Counted from the first letter of the stretch, positions 42,724 through 54,963 are shown. The stretch: 64,000 nt of DNA from Mycolicibacterium baixiangningiae (GCF_016313185.1 NZ_CP066218.1:4340001-4404000); one strand, 5' to 3'. Notes: generated by a model from the sequence alone, not told the origin. Numbers and translations: made by a program.

Positions 42724-45700
42724 TTCCCCGGCTCACGCCCCCGCAGCAGCGCGGCGAGGTCGTCGCCATCCGGTAGATCGGCCGGGCGCACGGTCGTGCC
42801 CGCCCGGACGTAGTGGAACGCCGCCCGCACCTGCTCGACCGGGCAGCCGGTCAGCGCGGCCCACGCCAGCCGGTAGACGCCGAGCTGGATCGCGGCGTGC
42901 TGCGCGGCCTCCGGGGTGTCCGGCGGTGACCCGGTCTTCCAGTCGACGACCGTGGCGCCGCCGTCGTCGTCGGCGAATACGGCATCGATGCGGCCGCGCA
43001 CCATGGTCTCGCCGATGACCATGTCGAACGGCACCTCGACTTCGATCGGCGTGCGAGCGGCCCACGGCGACACCATGAATGACGTCTGCAGGTCGGCCAG
43101 CTGTTCGGCTTCGGCGCGCCTGGTGTCGCCGTCGACCGCTCCGGGGAGATCGTCGAGGTCGAACAACCGCTCGGCACCGAAGTAGCGCTGCACCCAGTCG
43201 TGAAACGCCGTGCCGAGCGAGGCATGCGGGTCTGGGCGTGTCGGCACCCGCCGATTCAGCCGCGACAGCACCGCGTCCGCGTCGCTGCTGAGATCGACCA
43301 GCGTGCTGACGGAGACCTCACTCGGCAGCGTCAGCGGCGCCCTCTGTGCGGCACGCTCACGTTCGGCGAGCAACGCGTCCACGTCCGCCGCCCAGCCGTC
43401 CACGTCCTGAAACGCCCCGTCCTGATCTGCCACGTCCTGATGTGCCACGTCCTGATGCGCCATCGCTCGGGTGACCAGTTCGGCGCCTCGGTCGACGACC
43501 GCGCGTCGCTCACCGGCCGGGTCTGCGGGCCAGAGCACCTCTTTGGCGTTGTCGCGCAACGGGTTCTTCTCGCCGTCGGCGGGCGCCGGCGCCCACTGGA
43601 CGACCTCCCCGCACGGCTGACCGTCCTGCGCAGACCGGTCGATGATGTCCTTGAGTTCCTCGAGGAACTCCGACGGGCCCCGCGGCTTGCCCTCGGTACC
43701 GCCCCAGTGGTGTCCGGACAGCAGCAGTGTGTCCTCGGCGCGCGTCAGCGCCACGTACAACAGCCGCCGCTCCTCGTCGACGCGACGCTGTTCGAGGCGG
43801 CGCTTATGGTCGTTGATCCTGTCGGACAACATCTTCCGGTCGTTGACGTCGGAGCTGTCCAACACCGGCACGCCATGGTCGGTGGTGGTCGCCCGGTCAC
43901 CGCGCAGCAGCGGAGGCAGATCGGCAGGGTCGGTCAGCCACGTCCGGGTTTGCGCGGTCGACGGGAAGATCCGTCCGCTCAGATGCGGCACGGCCACCAC
44001 CTGCCATTCGAGTCCCTTCGCGGCGTGCACCGTCAGGATCTGCACCCGCTCCGCGGAGACGGCCAGGTCTGCGGGGGCCAGCCCGTTCTCCACCTCCATC
44101 GCCGCGTCGAGATAGGCCAGCAGTCCGCCGATCGTGGCGCCCGGACGGTTCGCGTAGTCTGCGACGACGTCGACGAAGGCATCGAGATGCTCCGTCCCCG
44201 ACCAACCGGCCGACACCGGCATCCCCGCGCGGGCCTCGGCGTCGGCACCGACCACCCGGCGCACCTCCGCGACGAGGTCCGGTAGCGCCATGTTGAGATG
44301 CCCACGCAGCGAGGTCAATTCGCGGCCCAACGCGACGATGCGGCGATACCCCTCCGGCGAATACCGTTCGGCGGGACCGGGATCACAGATCGCGTCGGCC
44401 AGGCACGCCGCGTCGGCGTCCGGTGCGGCCTGCGCGACGATCTGCGCCGCGGTCGCGTCCGGACCCGCGCTTCCGGTGTCGTCGAGTGCCACGGCCCGCT
44501 TCCACAGCGCCGTGATGTCGCGGCCGCCGAGCCGCCACCGGGGGCCGGTCACAATACGCATCGCCGCCGCACCCGCGGTGGGGTCGGCCACGAGGCGCAG
44601 CATCGCCACCACGTCGGCGACCTCGGTGACCCCGAGCAGACCGGCCAGCCCGACCACCTCGACGGGCACACCCCGGTCCGTGAGCGCCTCGGCCATCGGC
44701 GCCGCATCGGCGTTACGGCGCAGCAGCACCGCCGCGGTCGGTGGCGCCTCATCCTCGGCGCGTGCGGCGTGATAGCGACGCGCCACCTCGTCGGCCACCC
44801 AGTCTCGTTCCAGCGCAACATCGTTGAGCAGGGCCAACCGGATGGCGCCGGGTTCGGCGCCGGGCCGGGGACGCAACGACCGCACCGCCACCGAACGCCG
44901 CCGCGCCTCCGCGGACACCGCGTTGGCCAGGTGCAGCGTGCTCGGCGGATTACGCCAGCTGGTGCGCAGTTCCAGCGTGGGGGCGGGACTGCCGTCGGAG
45001 AGCGGGAAGTCGGTGGCGAAGCGGGGCAGGTTGGTCGCCGACGCGCCGCGCCACCCGTAGATCGACTGGATCGGATCGCCGACCGCGGTGAGCGCCAGCC
45101 CGTCGTCCACCCCGCCGCCGAACAACGCCGACAGCGCCACCCGCTGGGCGTGCCCGGTGTCCTGATACTCGTCGAGCAGCACCACGCGGTACCGGCCGCG
45201 CAGCTGGGCGCCGACCTGCGGGAACGCGGCGGCGAGCCGGGCGGCGGCCGCCATCTGCATGCCGAAGTCCATCACCTTCTCGTCCTGCATTCGCCGGTGC
45301 AGCGCGTCGATCAGCGGGATGAGTTCGGTGCGCTCGGTCTGGGTGGCGAGCATCCGCAGCAGCCACTGGCTGGGCCCCCGGTCGCGTTGATAGGGCCCGG
45401 CGGGCAGCGTGTGGACCAGCCGTTCGAGTTCGACGTGGGTGTCGCGCAATTCGTCGGTGTCGACCAGGTGCTCGGCGAGCTGACCCGCGAGGCGCAGCAC
45501 CATCGCGGTCACCGACGCCGGGGTCTTGTCGATCTCGAGCGGGCGGGGGTGCTCACACACGACGCGGTGGGCGAGCTGCCACAACTCCGTCGCACCGATC
45601 AGGCGGGTCTCCGGCTCGATCGGGAGGAGCAGACCGTGTTCCCGCAGCAGCGTGCCGGCGAACGCGTGATAGGTGCTGACCGTCGGCGGGTCGTCCGCGG

Positions 45701-46013
45701 AGTCGAGGCCGGGCCCGGCGCCGGGCACCAGGCCGGCGCCGGCCAGCCGCGCCAGCCGGGTCCGCACCCGGCGCAGCAACTGACCGGCCGCCTTGCGGGT
45801 GAAGGTCAGACCGAGTACCTGGCCCGGCGTCGCATAGCCGTTGGCGACCAGCCACACCACCCGCGCGGCCATGGTCTCGGTCTTCCCCGCCCCGGCACCG
45901 GCGATCACCACCACCGGACCCGGGGGCGCGGCGATCACCGCCGCCTGCTCGTCGGTCGGCGCGAAAAGCCCCAGCGCAGAAGATAATTCGGTGGGACTGT
46001 ACATCGCGGTCAT
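42708..46013 (-). CDS. adnB: AdnB, helicase-nuclease subunit of the AdnAB recombination complex
   Basis: 1101 aa. SF1A helicase domain with Walker A VIAGAGAGKTETMAARV near 37, VLLDEYQDTGHAQRV near 273, GDPIQSIYGWRGA near 310, [19 protein letters not shown] near 665 and YVALTRAEDTLLL near 760. The C-terminal RecB-family nuclease has GRIDAVFADDDG and VVDWKTG near 1015-1030 (catalytic Asp and Lys). AdnAB is the mycobacterial motor-nuclease that resects double-strand breaks, and AdnB supplies the leading motor. A run of 15-bp repeats lies in the linker. Its start overlaps the adnA stop by 4 bp. Confidence 0.95.
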   Translation of the reverse strand: MTAMYSPTELSSALGLFAPTDEQAAVIAAPPGPVVVIAGAGAGKTETMAARVVWLVANGYATPGQVLGLTFTRKAAGQLLRRVRTRLARLAGAGLVPGAGPGLDSADDPPTVSTYHAFAGTLLREHGLLLPIEPETRLIGATELWQLAHRVVCEHPRPLEIDKTPASVTAMVLRLAGQLAEHLVDTDELRDTHVELERLVHTLPAGPYQRDRGPSQWLLRMLATQTERTELIPLIDALHRRMQDEKVMDFGMQMAAAARLAAAFPQVGAQLRGRYRVVLLDEYQDTGHAQRVALSALFGGGVDDGLALTAVGDPIQSIYGWRGASATNLPRFATDFPLSDGSPAPTLELRTSWRNPPSTLHLANAVSAEARRRSVAVRSLRPRPGAEPGAIRLALLNDVALERDWVADEVARRYHAARAEDEAPPTAAVLLRRNADAAPMAEALTDRGVPVEVVGLAGLLGVTEVADVVAMLRLVADPTAGAAAMRIVTGPRWRLGGRDITALWKRAVALDDTGSAGPDATAAQIVAQAAPDADAACLADAICDPGPAERYSPEGYRRIVALGRELTSLRGHLNMALPDLVAEVRRVVGADAEARAGMPVSAGWSGTEHLDAFVDVVADYANRPGATIGGLLAYLDAAMEVENGLAPADLAVSAERVQILTVHAAKGLEWQVVAVPHLSGRIFPSTAQTRTWLTDPADLPPLLRGDRATTTDHGVPVLDSSDVNDRKMLSDRINDHKRRLEQRRVDEERRLLYVALTRAEDTLLLSGHHWGGTEGKPRGPSEFLEELKDIIDRSAQDGQPCGEVVQWAPAPADGEKNPLRDNAKEVLWPADPAGERRAVVDRGAELVTRAMAHQDVAHQDVADQDGAFQDVDGWAADVDALLAERERAAQRAPLTLPSEVSVSTLVDLSSDADAVLSRLNRRVPTRPDPHASLGTAFHDWVQRYFGAERLFDLDDLPGAVDGDTRRAEAEQLADLQTSFMVSPWAARTPIEVEVPFDMVIGETMVRGRIDAVFADDDGGATVVDWKTGSPPDTPEAAQHAAIQLGVYRLAWAALTGCPVEQVRAAFHYVRAGTTVRPADLPDGDDLAALLRGREPGNQEAR
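43401..43460. repeat. Four tandem 15-bp repeats inside adnB
   Basis: Units start at 43401, 43416, 43431 and 43446, each close to CACGTCCTGATGTGC. On the coding strand they give (A/V)HQDV / ADQDG-type pentapeptides in the linker between the helicase and nuclease domains. The repeat is in frame and adds a flexible acidic stretch, probably made by slippage. Confidence 0.8.
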
Positions 46014-49000
46014 GCGCGCTCCCCCGCCGACTGGGCGGGGCAGCTGCTGCGCACCGGGCAGTGCGTGCAGCTGTCGTTGACCCGCGCGACGAACGCAGGC
46101 CCCTGCGTCGCGGCGGCGGCCTCACCGACATCCCGGCGCCACGTCGTCACGGTGTCGGGGGTCATCGCGTCCTGTTCGCGTTCCGTCGGTCCCCCGGCGC
46201 CGCTCTTGCCGAGATAGACCAGTTTGCCGCCGCCGGGAACCTCACCCTCGCCGAGCAGACCCGCCGCGACGGCCAGCTGGTACATCGCCAGCTGGGCGTG
46301 CCGCTGCGCGTCGTCCTTGGTGACGGGGCTCTTGCCGGTCTTGATGTCCACGACCACCAGCCGGCCGGCGCTGTCGCGCTCCAGCCGGTCGAGGCGGCCA
46401 CGCACCCGGACCGCAGGCAGGCCCTCGTCGGATTCGCAGATGACCCCGTCGACGTCGATCTCGGTGCCCACCTCGGTCAACTCGCGGCGGGTCTGGGCCC
46501 GCCACTGCTCGAACGCCGACAGCATCGCCTGGTGGCGCGTCAGCTCGTTGGCCGCGTACCACTGCGCCTCGAACGGCAGGTCGGCCCAGACCCGTGCCAG
46601 GTCGTTGAGCAACTGGCTCTCGGTCCGGCCCGATTCGGACACCAGAGCGTGCAGCAGCGACCCGACCGCCGAGCGCACATCACGGCCGTCACGGCCACCG
46701 TGGCGTTCGAGCAACCAGCGCAGCGGACAGTCGGTCAGCGTCTGCAGGGTGGACGGGGACAACGTGACGACCTCCTGCTCGTCACCCCACAGGGGCTCGT
46801 CGGTGGACAGTTCCGTCATGACATGCCACTGGCCGGGATCGGCTCCGGGCACACCCGCCGCGGCGAGGCGGGCCAGCTGGGCGGCCGCGCACGTGCGGGC
46901 CGCGTCGTCGACCGCCCCGTCCGGTGCGCACACCACCGCCCGCAGCCGGCCGACCAGCGCAGCCGGGGCAAGGACCCGAGGTGCCCGCACGGGGACCGCC
47001 GGACCGTCGCCCGGATCAGTGGCCAGCGCCGTCAGTTCCTGGCAGAACGGCGAGGGCAGCATGGCTTCGTCGCCGCAGTCGCTGTCGACGGCGGTCACGA
47101 GGACGCGGCGACGGGCGCGGCCCAACGCGGCGATCAACAGCCGGCGCTCCTCGGCGAGCAACGGCGCCCGCGTCGACACCACGTCGTCGGCCGAATCGAC
47201 CACGCCGTCCAGCACGTCGACCAGACGCTGGGTGCCCAGCACGCCGCCGCGGGGAACGGTGTTGGGCCACAACCCTTCCTGCAGGCCGGCGATCACCACG
47301 ACGTCCCATTCGCCGGCCAGCGCGGCATGGGCGCTGAGCACCGCGACAGCCTGCGGGGCCCGCTGCTCGCCGCGGCGGGCGGGAGGAAGACCGAGCGCGG
47401 CCACATGGTCGAGGAGACCGCGCAGTGACGCCCCCGCGGTGCGGGTGACGTACTGGTCGGCCACGTCGAACAAAGCGGTGACAGCGTCCAGGTCACGGTC
47501 GGCCTGTGCGCCCGCGGCGCCGCCGCGCTCACTGGCGGCGAGCCACCGCCGCTGCAGCCCGCTGCGATGCCACGCCTGCCACAGCGTCTGCCGCGCATCG
47601 AGGCCGTCATCGATGCTGCGGCGGACGGCTGACAGCACCGAACGCACCCGGCGCAACGGCCGCTGCAGTTCCGCCGACACCACCGGCGGCGGACCGGTGA
47701 GTGCCTCGACGAGCAGATCGGCGAACTCCCGCGGGGGTTGGCTGCCGTCCGCGCGGCGCAGCGCCCGACGAACCTGACGCATCGTGACCGGATCCACTCG
47801 ACCGATCGGCCCGGCGAGCAGCGCCTCGGCCTGTGCCCCGGTGAGTCCTTCGGCGGTGGCCTCGAGCACCGTCAGCAGTGCGCGCACGGCGGGTTCGTCG
47901 ACCAGGGGTGCCGCGGCGGTCAGATCGACGGGAACCCCCGCCGCGGCGAGCGCCCGTGCCAGGGGGGCGCCGGCGCGCGGCAGCGAGCGCACGATCACGG
48001 CCATCTCCGACCACGGGACCCCGTCGACGAGGTGTGCGCGGCGCAGCGCATCGGCGACCAGGGCCGATTCCGCGTGCGCCGTCGCGGCGACCCGCACCGC
48101 GACCGATCCGTCGTGTTCACCGGAGCCGACCATCTCCGCGCGCTGCCCGGGCAGGCGCCGGGCGATGCCCGTGATCGCCCGGGTCACCGCGGGCGCACAG
48201 CGGTGGGACTGCGTGAGCGCGACCGCAATCCCCTCGTCGGCGCGCAGCAGTGCCGGATCGGCACCGCGGTAGCCGAACACCGACTGGTCGGGGTCGCCGG
48301 CGAGTACGGTCAGCTCGGCGCCCGCTGCCAGCACGCGCACCAGCCGCGCGGCCTGCGGGTCGAGGTGCTGAGCGTCGTCGACCAGCAGCAGGCCGATTCG
48401 GCTGCGCTCGGCGGCGAGCAGATCTGCATCCGTCGCGAACGCCTCCAGCGCGGCGCCGACCAGTTCGGCCGCCCCGAGCGCGGGCGTCGTGGCCTGGGGT
48501 GCGGCCATCCCGACCGCCGAGCGCAACAGCATGATCTGCTCGTAGGCCTGGGCGAACCGGCCGGCGGCCGCCCACTCCGGCCGGCGGGAGAGCCGGCCGA
48601 GCCGTTGCAGCGCAACGGGATCCACACCGCGTTCGGTGCACCGGGCCATCAGATCGCGCAGTTCGGTGGCGAATCCGGCGGTGGCCAGAGCCGGGCGCAG
48701 CGCGGCGGGCCAGGCGACGGCCGACCGGTCGCCGTCCTCGAGATCACCGGCGAGCAGTTCACGGATGATGCCGTCCTGTTCGGCACTGGTGATCAGCCGA
48801 GGCGGCGGATCGCCGTTGCGCTGGGCGGCCAGCCGCAGTACCGCGAAGGCGTATGAGTGAACGGTGCGGACGAGTGGTTCACGCACCACCTGGCGGGCAC
48901 CGCCCTCGAGGAGTCTGCGGGTCACCGCGGCGCGGGCCGCCGACCGCAGTGATGCCGAACCGGTCAGAAGCAGAACAGATTCCGGATCGACGCCGGCGGC

Positions 49001-49150
49001 GATGTGCGCGGCGGCGGTGTCGACGAGCAACGTCGACTTCCCGGTCCCCGGACCACCGAGAACCCGCACCACACCGCGCCGGCCGGGTTCGAGCAGCGTG
49101 CGCGGCTCGGTGCGCTCGGAGAGGGTCGACTCGACGTCCGGTGCGGTCAT
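46010..49150 (-). CDS. adnA: AdnA, helicase-nuclease subunit of the AdnAB recombination complex
   Basis: 1046 aa from the ATG at 49150. The open frame continues to 49981 but is only the antisense of lipV. Helicase motifs: Walker A LGGPGTGKSTLL near 33, LLVDDAQHLDPQAAR near 262, GDPDQSVFGYRGAD near 290. The C-terminal nuclease shows GRLDRLERD and VVDIKTGK near 925-940. Cys residues TDCPLRW and CTHC/CP near the end match an AddB-type iron-sulfur staple around the nuclease. It forms a heterodimer with AdnB, and the genes overlap by 4 bp. Confidence 0.94.
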   Translation of the reverse strand: MTAPDVESTLSERTEPRTLLEPGRRGVVRVLGGPGTGKSTLLVDTAAAHIAAGVDPESVLLLTGSASLRSAARAAVTRRLLEGGARQVVREPLVRTVHSYAFAVLRLAAQRNGDPPPRLITSAEQDGIIRELLAGDLEDGDRSAVAWPAALRPALATAGFATELRDLMARCTERGVDPVALQRLGRLSRRPEWAAAGRFAQAYEQIMLLRSAVGMAAPQATTPALGAAELVGAALEAFATDADLLAAERSRIGLLLVDDAQHLDPQAARLVRVLAAGAELTVLAGDPDQSVFGYRGADPALLRADEGIAVALTQSHRCAPAVTRAITGIARRLPGQRAEMVGSGEHDGSVAVRVAATAHAESALVADALRRAHLVDGVPWSEMAVIVRSLPRAGAPLARALAAAGVPVDLTAAAPLVDEPAVRALLTVLEATAEGLTGAQAEALLAGPIGRVDPVTMRQVRRALRRADGSQPPREFADLLVEALTGPPPVVSAELQRPLRRVRSVLSAVRRSIDDGLDARQTLWQAWHRSGLQRRWLAASERGGAAGAQADRDLDAVTALFDVADQYVTRTAGASLRGLLDHVAALGLPPARRGEQRAPQAVAVLSAHAALAGEWDVVVIAGLQEGLWPNTVPRGGVLGTQRLVDVLDGVVDSADDVVSTRAPLLAEERRLLIAALGRARRRVLVTAVDSDCGDEAMLPSPFCQELTALATDPGDGPAVPVRAPRVLAPAALVGRLRAVVCAPDGAVDDAARTCAAAQLARLAAAGVPGADPGQWHVMTELSTDEPLWGDEQEVVTLSPSTLQTLTDCPLRWLLERHGGRDGRDVRSAVGSLLHALVSESGRTESQLLNDLARVWADLPFEAQWYAANELTRHQAMLSAFEQWRAQTRRELTEVGTEIDVDGVICESDEGLPAVRVRGRLDRLERDSAGRLVVVDIKTGKSPVTKDDAQRHAQLAMYQLAVAAGLLGEGEVPGGGKLVYLGKSGAGGPTEREQDAMTPDTVTTWRRDVGEAAAATQGPAFVARVNDSCTHCPVRSSCPAQSAGERA

Positions 49151-49213
49151 GAGGGCATCAGACCACGGGGGTACGACAAGCCACCGTCGGCGCAGGCTGG
49201 CACCATCGTCGAC

Positions 49214-49996
49214 ATGACCTTGTACGTGCACCGCTACGGTCCGCCGGCACCCGCGCAGCTGCTGGCTGTGCACGGGCTGACCGGCCACGGTCAACGCTGG
49301 CAGACGTTGGCGACCCGGTATCTGCCCGAGTTCGCCGTCGCCGCACCGGACTTGATCGGCCACGGCAGGTCGTCGTGGGCGGCGCCGTGGACGCTGGACG
49401 CCAACGTCGAGGCGCTCGCCGCGCTGGTCGACACCGACGGCGGTGGACCGGTCGTGGTGGCGGCCCACTCCTTCGGTGGCGCGGTCGCGCTGGCGTTGGC
49501 GGCGGCGCGTCCGGACCTGGTGTCGGGGCTCGTGCTGCTGGACCCTGCGGTCGGCCTCGACGGCGAGTGGATGCGGGAGATCGCCGACGACATGTTCGCC
49601 TCCCCCGACTACACCGACCGGGCCGAGGCGCGCGCCGAGAAGGTCTCGGGGTCGTGGGGTGAAGTCGATCCCGCGGAACTGGACCGCGAACTCGACGAGC
49701 ACCTGATCTCGCTGCCGAACGGCCGCAGCGGATGGCGAATCAGCATCCCCGCGATGATGTCCTACTGGAGTGAGCTGGCCCGGCCGGTCACGATCCCGCG
49801 CGACGGGACACCCACCACGCTGATCCGCGCGACCCGTACCGACCCGCCCTACGTCACCGACGAGCTGACCGCCGCTCTCGATACCGCCCTCGGGTCGGAT
49901 CTGACTGTGCTGCAGTGGGATTGCGATCACATGGTAGGACAGGCCAAACCGGCCGAGACCGCGGCCGTCATCCGCGAGCACCTCGAACGGCGCTGA
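49214..49996 (+). CDS. lipV: Alpha/beta hydrolase, lipase LipV (Rv3203 ortholog)
   Basis: 260 aa. Alpha/beta hydrolase fold: oxyanion-side VHGLTGHGQRW near 20, DLIGHGRSSW near 46, the nucleophile elbow AHSFGGAVA with its Ser near 92, an acidic residue in LLDPAVGLD, and the catalytic His in WDCDHMVGQAKP near 238. A serine esterase/lipase acting on small acyl esters. Divergent from adnA with a 63-bp gap. Its end lies 2 bp before the alkyltransferase-like gene, so the two form an operon. Confidence 0.9.
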   Translation: MTLYVHRYGPPAPAQLLAVHGLTGHGQRWQTLATRYLPEFAVAAPDLIGHGRSSWAAPWTLDANVEALAALVDTDGGGPVVVAAHSFGGAVALALAAARPDLVSGLVLLDPAVGLDGEWMREIADDMFASPDYTDRAEARAEKVSGSWGEVDPAELDRELDEHLISLPNGRSGWRISIPAMMSYWSELARPVTIPRDGTPTTLIRATRTDPPYVTDELTAALDTALGSDLTVLQWDCDHMVGQAKPAETAAVIREHLERR

Positions 49997-49998
49997 CC

Positions 49999-50295
49999 GT
50001 GGCGGCCATCACCGACGAGCAGGTGGAGGCCGTCCGCGCACTGGTCGCACAGATCCCGCCCGGGAGTGTGACCACCTACGGCGACCTCGCCGACGCCGCG
50101 GGGTTGTCGAGTCCGCGGATCGTCGGCTGGATCATGCGCACCGACTCGTCGGACCTGCCGTGGCATCGGGTGATCAGCGCATCGGGGCGACCCGCGCCGC
50201 ATCTGGCCACCCGGCAACTCGAACTGCTGCGCGCCGAAGGGGTGCTGGCCATCGACGGCCGGGTGCGGATGGCCGAGGTGCGCCACACCTTCTGA
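49999..50295 (+). CDS. Alkyltransferase-like protein (ATL), catalytic Cys replaced (Rv3204 ortholog)
   Basis: 98 aa from a GTG at 49999. It contains only the DNA-binding domain of O6-alkylguanine-DNA alkyltransferases: VEAVRALVAQIPPGSVTTYGDLA, RIVGWIM (Arg finger region) and the active-site loop, which reads PWHRV instead of PCHRV. Trp in place of the acceptor Cys is a defining feature of one ATL type, which binds alkylated bases without repairing them and recruits nucleotide excision repair. Its stop is immediately followed by the convergent TIGR02569 gene. Confidence 0.9.
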   Translation: MAAITDEQVEAVRALVAQIPPGSVTTYGDLADAAGLSSPRIVGWIMRTDSSDLPWHRVISASGRPAPHLATRQLELLRAEGVLAIDGRVRMAEVRHTF

Positions 50296-51150
50296 CTACA
50301 GCGCCAAGCGGACCAGTGCGGCGGTGCGGGCCAGCCCCGGGAACGCCGCAGCCGTCGACCGCGGATGCAGCGCATGCACGGCCAGGCGGAACATCAACGC
50401 GCGCAACAACATCTGCGGCCACTCCGGAAGCGATGCCCAGCGTTCGATCAGCCCGTCGTCGGCCTCACCCCACGACAGCGCGTCGACGACCACCACACCC
50501 GCCGCCCACGGCGCCGGCCGCCAGTACGGCGTGATGTCGGTGATCCCGGGAGCGGCGGCCCCCGCGAACAGCACGGTGCCGTAGAGGTCGCCGTGCACCA
50601 GTTGGCTGGGGCTCTTGGTGAGCCGGCGCAGGGTGGCCAGCTGGTTGATCAGTTCGATGGAGCGTTGTCCGTCGGCCGATCCGGGCGCCACGCGTGCGCC
50701 CGGCGGCAGCGAATGCAGCGGACGCTCCTCCCAGGCGGCGCGGTCGGCGGCGATGAACACGTCGACATCGGCCCACGGGGCAACAGGCGGCTGAGTCAGG
50801 AAACGCGGCCGCTCGAGCTTCGCCGTGGCCTCGTGCAACCGGACCGCCGCGGACACCACCTCGTCGTGCCGCGGCTCCGGCGTGCCCGCGACGAACGTGT
50901 CGGCCCGCCAACCGGCGACCACGTAGCGGCCGTCGGTGGATCGCACGGGACGGGCCAACCGGACCCCGTCGACGAACAACGTCTCCCGGACCTTCGCCGA
51001 CCAGGCCGCCCGGGCGTGGTCGGCAATCATCGACAGCACGACCTCGCCGCAGCGCCAGCCGCCCTCCCAGCTCGACCCGAGCGGTACCGGACGTACTCCC
51101 ACCACCCCGAACGCCGCCAGGACATGATCGGGCGGGCGCTCACTACTCAC
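50296..51150 (-). CDS. TIGR02569-family protein, aminoglycoside-phosphotransferase-like fold (Rv3205c ortholog)
   Basis: 284 aa. It follows the actinobacterial TIGR02569 family: an N-terminal GWRCGEVVLS strand region and a central VHGDLYGTVLFAG segment near residue 190, equivalent to the HGDxxxxN loop of APH kinases but with the final Asn missing, then GITDITPYWRPAPWA. Probably a kinase-fold protein of unknown activity, and the altered loop makes phosphotransfer doubtful. It ends on the base after the ATL stop and is followed downstream by nothing on its strand for adnA. Confidence 0.75.
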   Translation of the reverse strand: MSSERPPDHVLAAFGVVGVRPVPLGSSWEGGWRCGEVVLSMIADHARAAWSAKVRETLFVDGVRLARPVRSTDGRYVVAGWRADTFVAGTPEPRHDEVVSAAVRLHEATAKLERPRFLTQPPVAPWADVDVFIAADRAAWEERPLHSLPPGARVAPGSADGQRSIELINQLATLRRLTKSPSQLVHGDLYGTVLFAGAAAPGITDITPYWRPAPWAAGVVVVDALSWGEADDGLIERWASLPEWPQMLLRALMFRLAVHALHPRSTAAAFPGLARTAALVRLAL

Positions 51151-51238
51151 AGGGTCAGGCTACCGGTGACAGTGCCGACAATTGACGCGCTGACCTGCTG
51201 TGTCGCCGAGCCGTTGCAGGTCTGAGATCAAACGCCGG

Positions 51239-52423
51239 TCAGTACATCACCATGTCGGGCTCGAGCTGCCTGGCCCATGCCACGATGCCGCCCTGCAGGT
51301 GCAGCGCTTCGGAGAACCCGGCCCGCTTCACCGCCGCGAGCGCCTCCGCCGAGCGAACACCGGTCTTGCAGTACAGCACGGGAATCCGATCGTGCGGCAG
51401 CTTCGCCAACCCGTCACCCGCCTCGATGGCAGACTTCGGGATCAGCTTCGCGCCCTCGATGTGGTTGATGTCCCACTCGACCGGCTCACGCACGTCGATC
51501 AACGCCACCGGCTTACCGGCGTCGATGAGTTCGCGCAGCTCGCGCGGTGTGACGGTGGAATCGACGGCCGCCTCGGCGGCCGCGTCGGAGACCACCCCGC
51601 AGAACGCCTCGTAGTCGATCAGCTCGGTGATCTTCGGCGTCGCCGGATCCTTGCGGATCTTGATCGTGCGGTAGGTCATGTCGAGGGCGTCGTAGACCAT
51701 CAGCCTGCCCAGCAGCGGTTCGCCGATACCGGTGATCAGCTTGATCGCCTCGGTGCCCATCACCGATGCGATGGACGCGCACAGGATTCCCAGCACTCCG
51801 CCCTCGGCGCAGGACGGAACCATGCCCGGGGGCGGGGGCTCGGGGTACAGGTCGCGGTAGTTGAGGCCCAGACCGTCGGGGGCGTCCTCCCAGAACACCG
51901 AGACCTGACCTTCGAACCGGTAGATCGAACCCCACACGTAGGGCTTGTGGGCCAGCACCGCGGCGTCGTTGACCAGGTAGCGGGTGGCGAAGTTGTCGGT
52001 GCCGTCGAGGATCAGGTCGTACTGTTCGAACAATTCCACCGCGTTGTCGGGCTCCAGGCGGAATTCGTGCAGCCGCACCTCGACCAGCGGGTTGATCTCC
52101 AGAACCGAGTCCCTGGCGCTCTCGGCCTTGGGCCGGCCGATGTCGGACTGCCCGTGGATGATCTGGCGCTGCAGATTCGATTCGTCGACGACGTCGAACT
52201 CGACGATGCCGATGGTGCCCACCCCGGCCGCGGCCAGGTAGAGCAGGGTCGGCGAGCCGAGACCGCCCGCGCCGATGACGAGCACCCTGGCGTTCTTGAG
52301 CCGCTTCTGCCCGTCGACGCCGAGGTCGGGGATGATCAGGTGACGGCTGTAGCGCGCCACCTCTTCACGCGTCAGTTCGCCCGCAGGCTCCACCAGGGGA
52401 GGCAATCCCACATTCCCGGACAC
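51239..52423 (-). CDS. moeZ: Adenylyltransferase/sulfurtransferase MoeZ
   Basis: 394 aa from a GTG at 52423 preceded by GAGGAG. The E1-like ThiF/MoeB domain has VLVIGAGGLGSPTLLYLAAAG near 49-69, ILDGTDNFATRYL near 137 and the adenylation site, with CAEGGVLGILC near 190 as part of the zinc or catalytic Cys set. A C-terminal rhodanese domain has the persulfide Cys in YCKTGVRSAE near 350. MoeZ adenylates and thiocarboxylates small carrier proteins (MoaD2, CysO) for molybdopterin and Cys synthesis. It follows the DUF3152 gene on the same strand. Confidence 0.95.
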   Translation of the reverse strand: MSGNVGLPPLVEPAGELTREEVARYSRHLIIPDLGVDGQKRLKNARVLVIGAGGLGSPTLLYLAAAGVGTIGIVEFDVVDESNLQRQIIHGQSDIGRPKAESARDSVLEINPLVEVRLHEFRLEPDNAVELFEQYDLILDGTDNFATRYLVNDAAVLAHKPYVWGSIYRFEGQVSVFWEDAPDGLGLNYRDLYPEPPPPGMVPSCAEGGVLGILCASIASVMGTEAIKLITGIGEPLLGRLMVYDALDMTYRTIKIRKDPATPKITELIDYEAFCGVVSDAAAEAAVDSTVTPRELRELIDAGKPVALIDVREPVEWDINHIEGAKLIPKSAIEAGDGLAKLPHDRIPVLYCKTGVRSAEALAAVKRAGFSEALHLQGGIVAWARQLEPDMVMY

Positions 52424-52524
52424 CGGTATCTCCTCAAGTCTGCGGTGCGTCGACCACGGTCCGCGGTCGAGTCACCTTCACAATAGGCATCCTTACAACG
52501 CCGGGAACGCCCGCAGGCTTCCCG

Positions 52525-54694
<2,170 letters not shown>

Positions 54695-54963
54695 GCTTGA
54701 ACCCTTTCGTCGTACCGTCGCTGACTGCTGTCGCTCTCGCAGAAAGGCTAGTGGACGCCACCGCACCCGCGCCGCCCTGGTGATTACGCGCTGCGCGAAG
54801 CGGCCGGCTCCGCGTTGTTCCGGGAATGGTGTTCGCCCGGTATCGGGCCGGCGATCGAACCGAGGCCGGACCGTGACCGAATCGGGTGCTTGGAGACCTC
54901 ATCTGTCACTCCAGTCCCGCTAGCATCGGGTGCAGAGTCGTTGACAGCTACCAGAAAGCCATC

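Noticed and set aside
49151..49981. Upstream extension of adnA by about 277 codons
   Set aside because: The added part is only the antisense of lipV. The ATG at 49150 gives the family-length protein.
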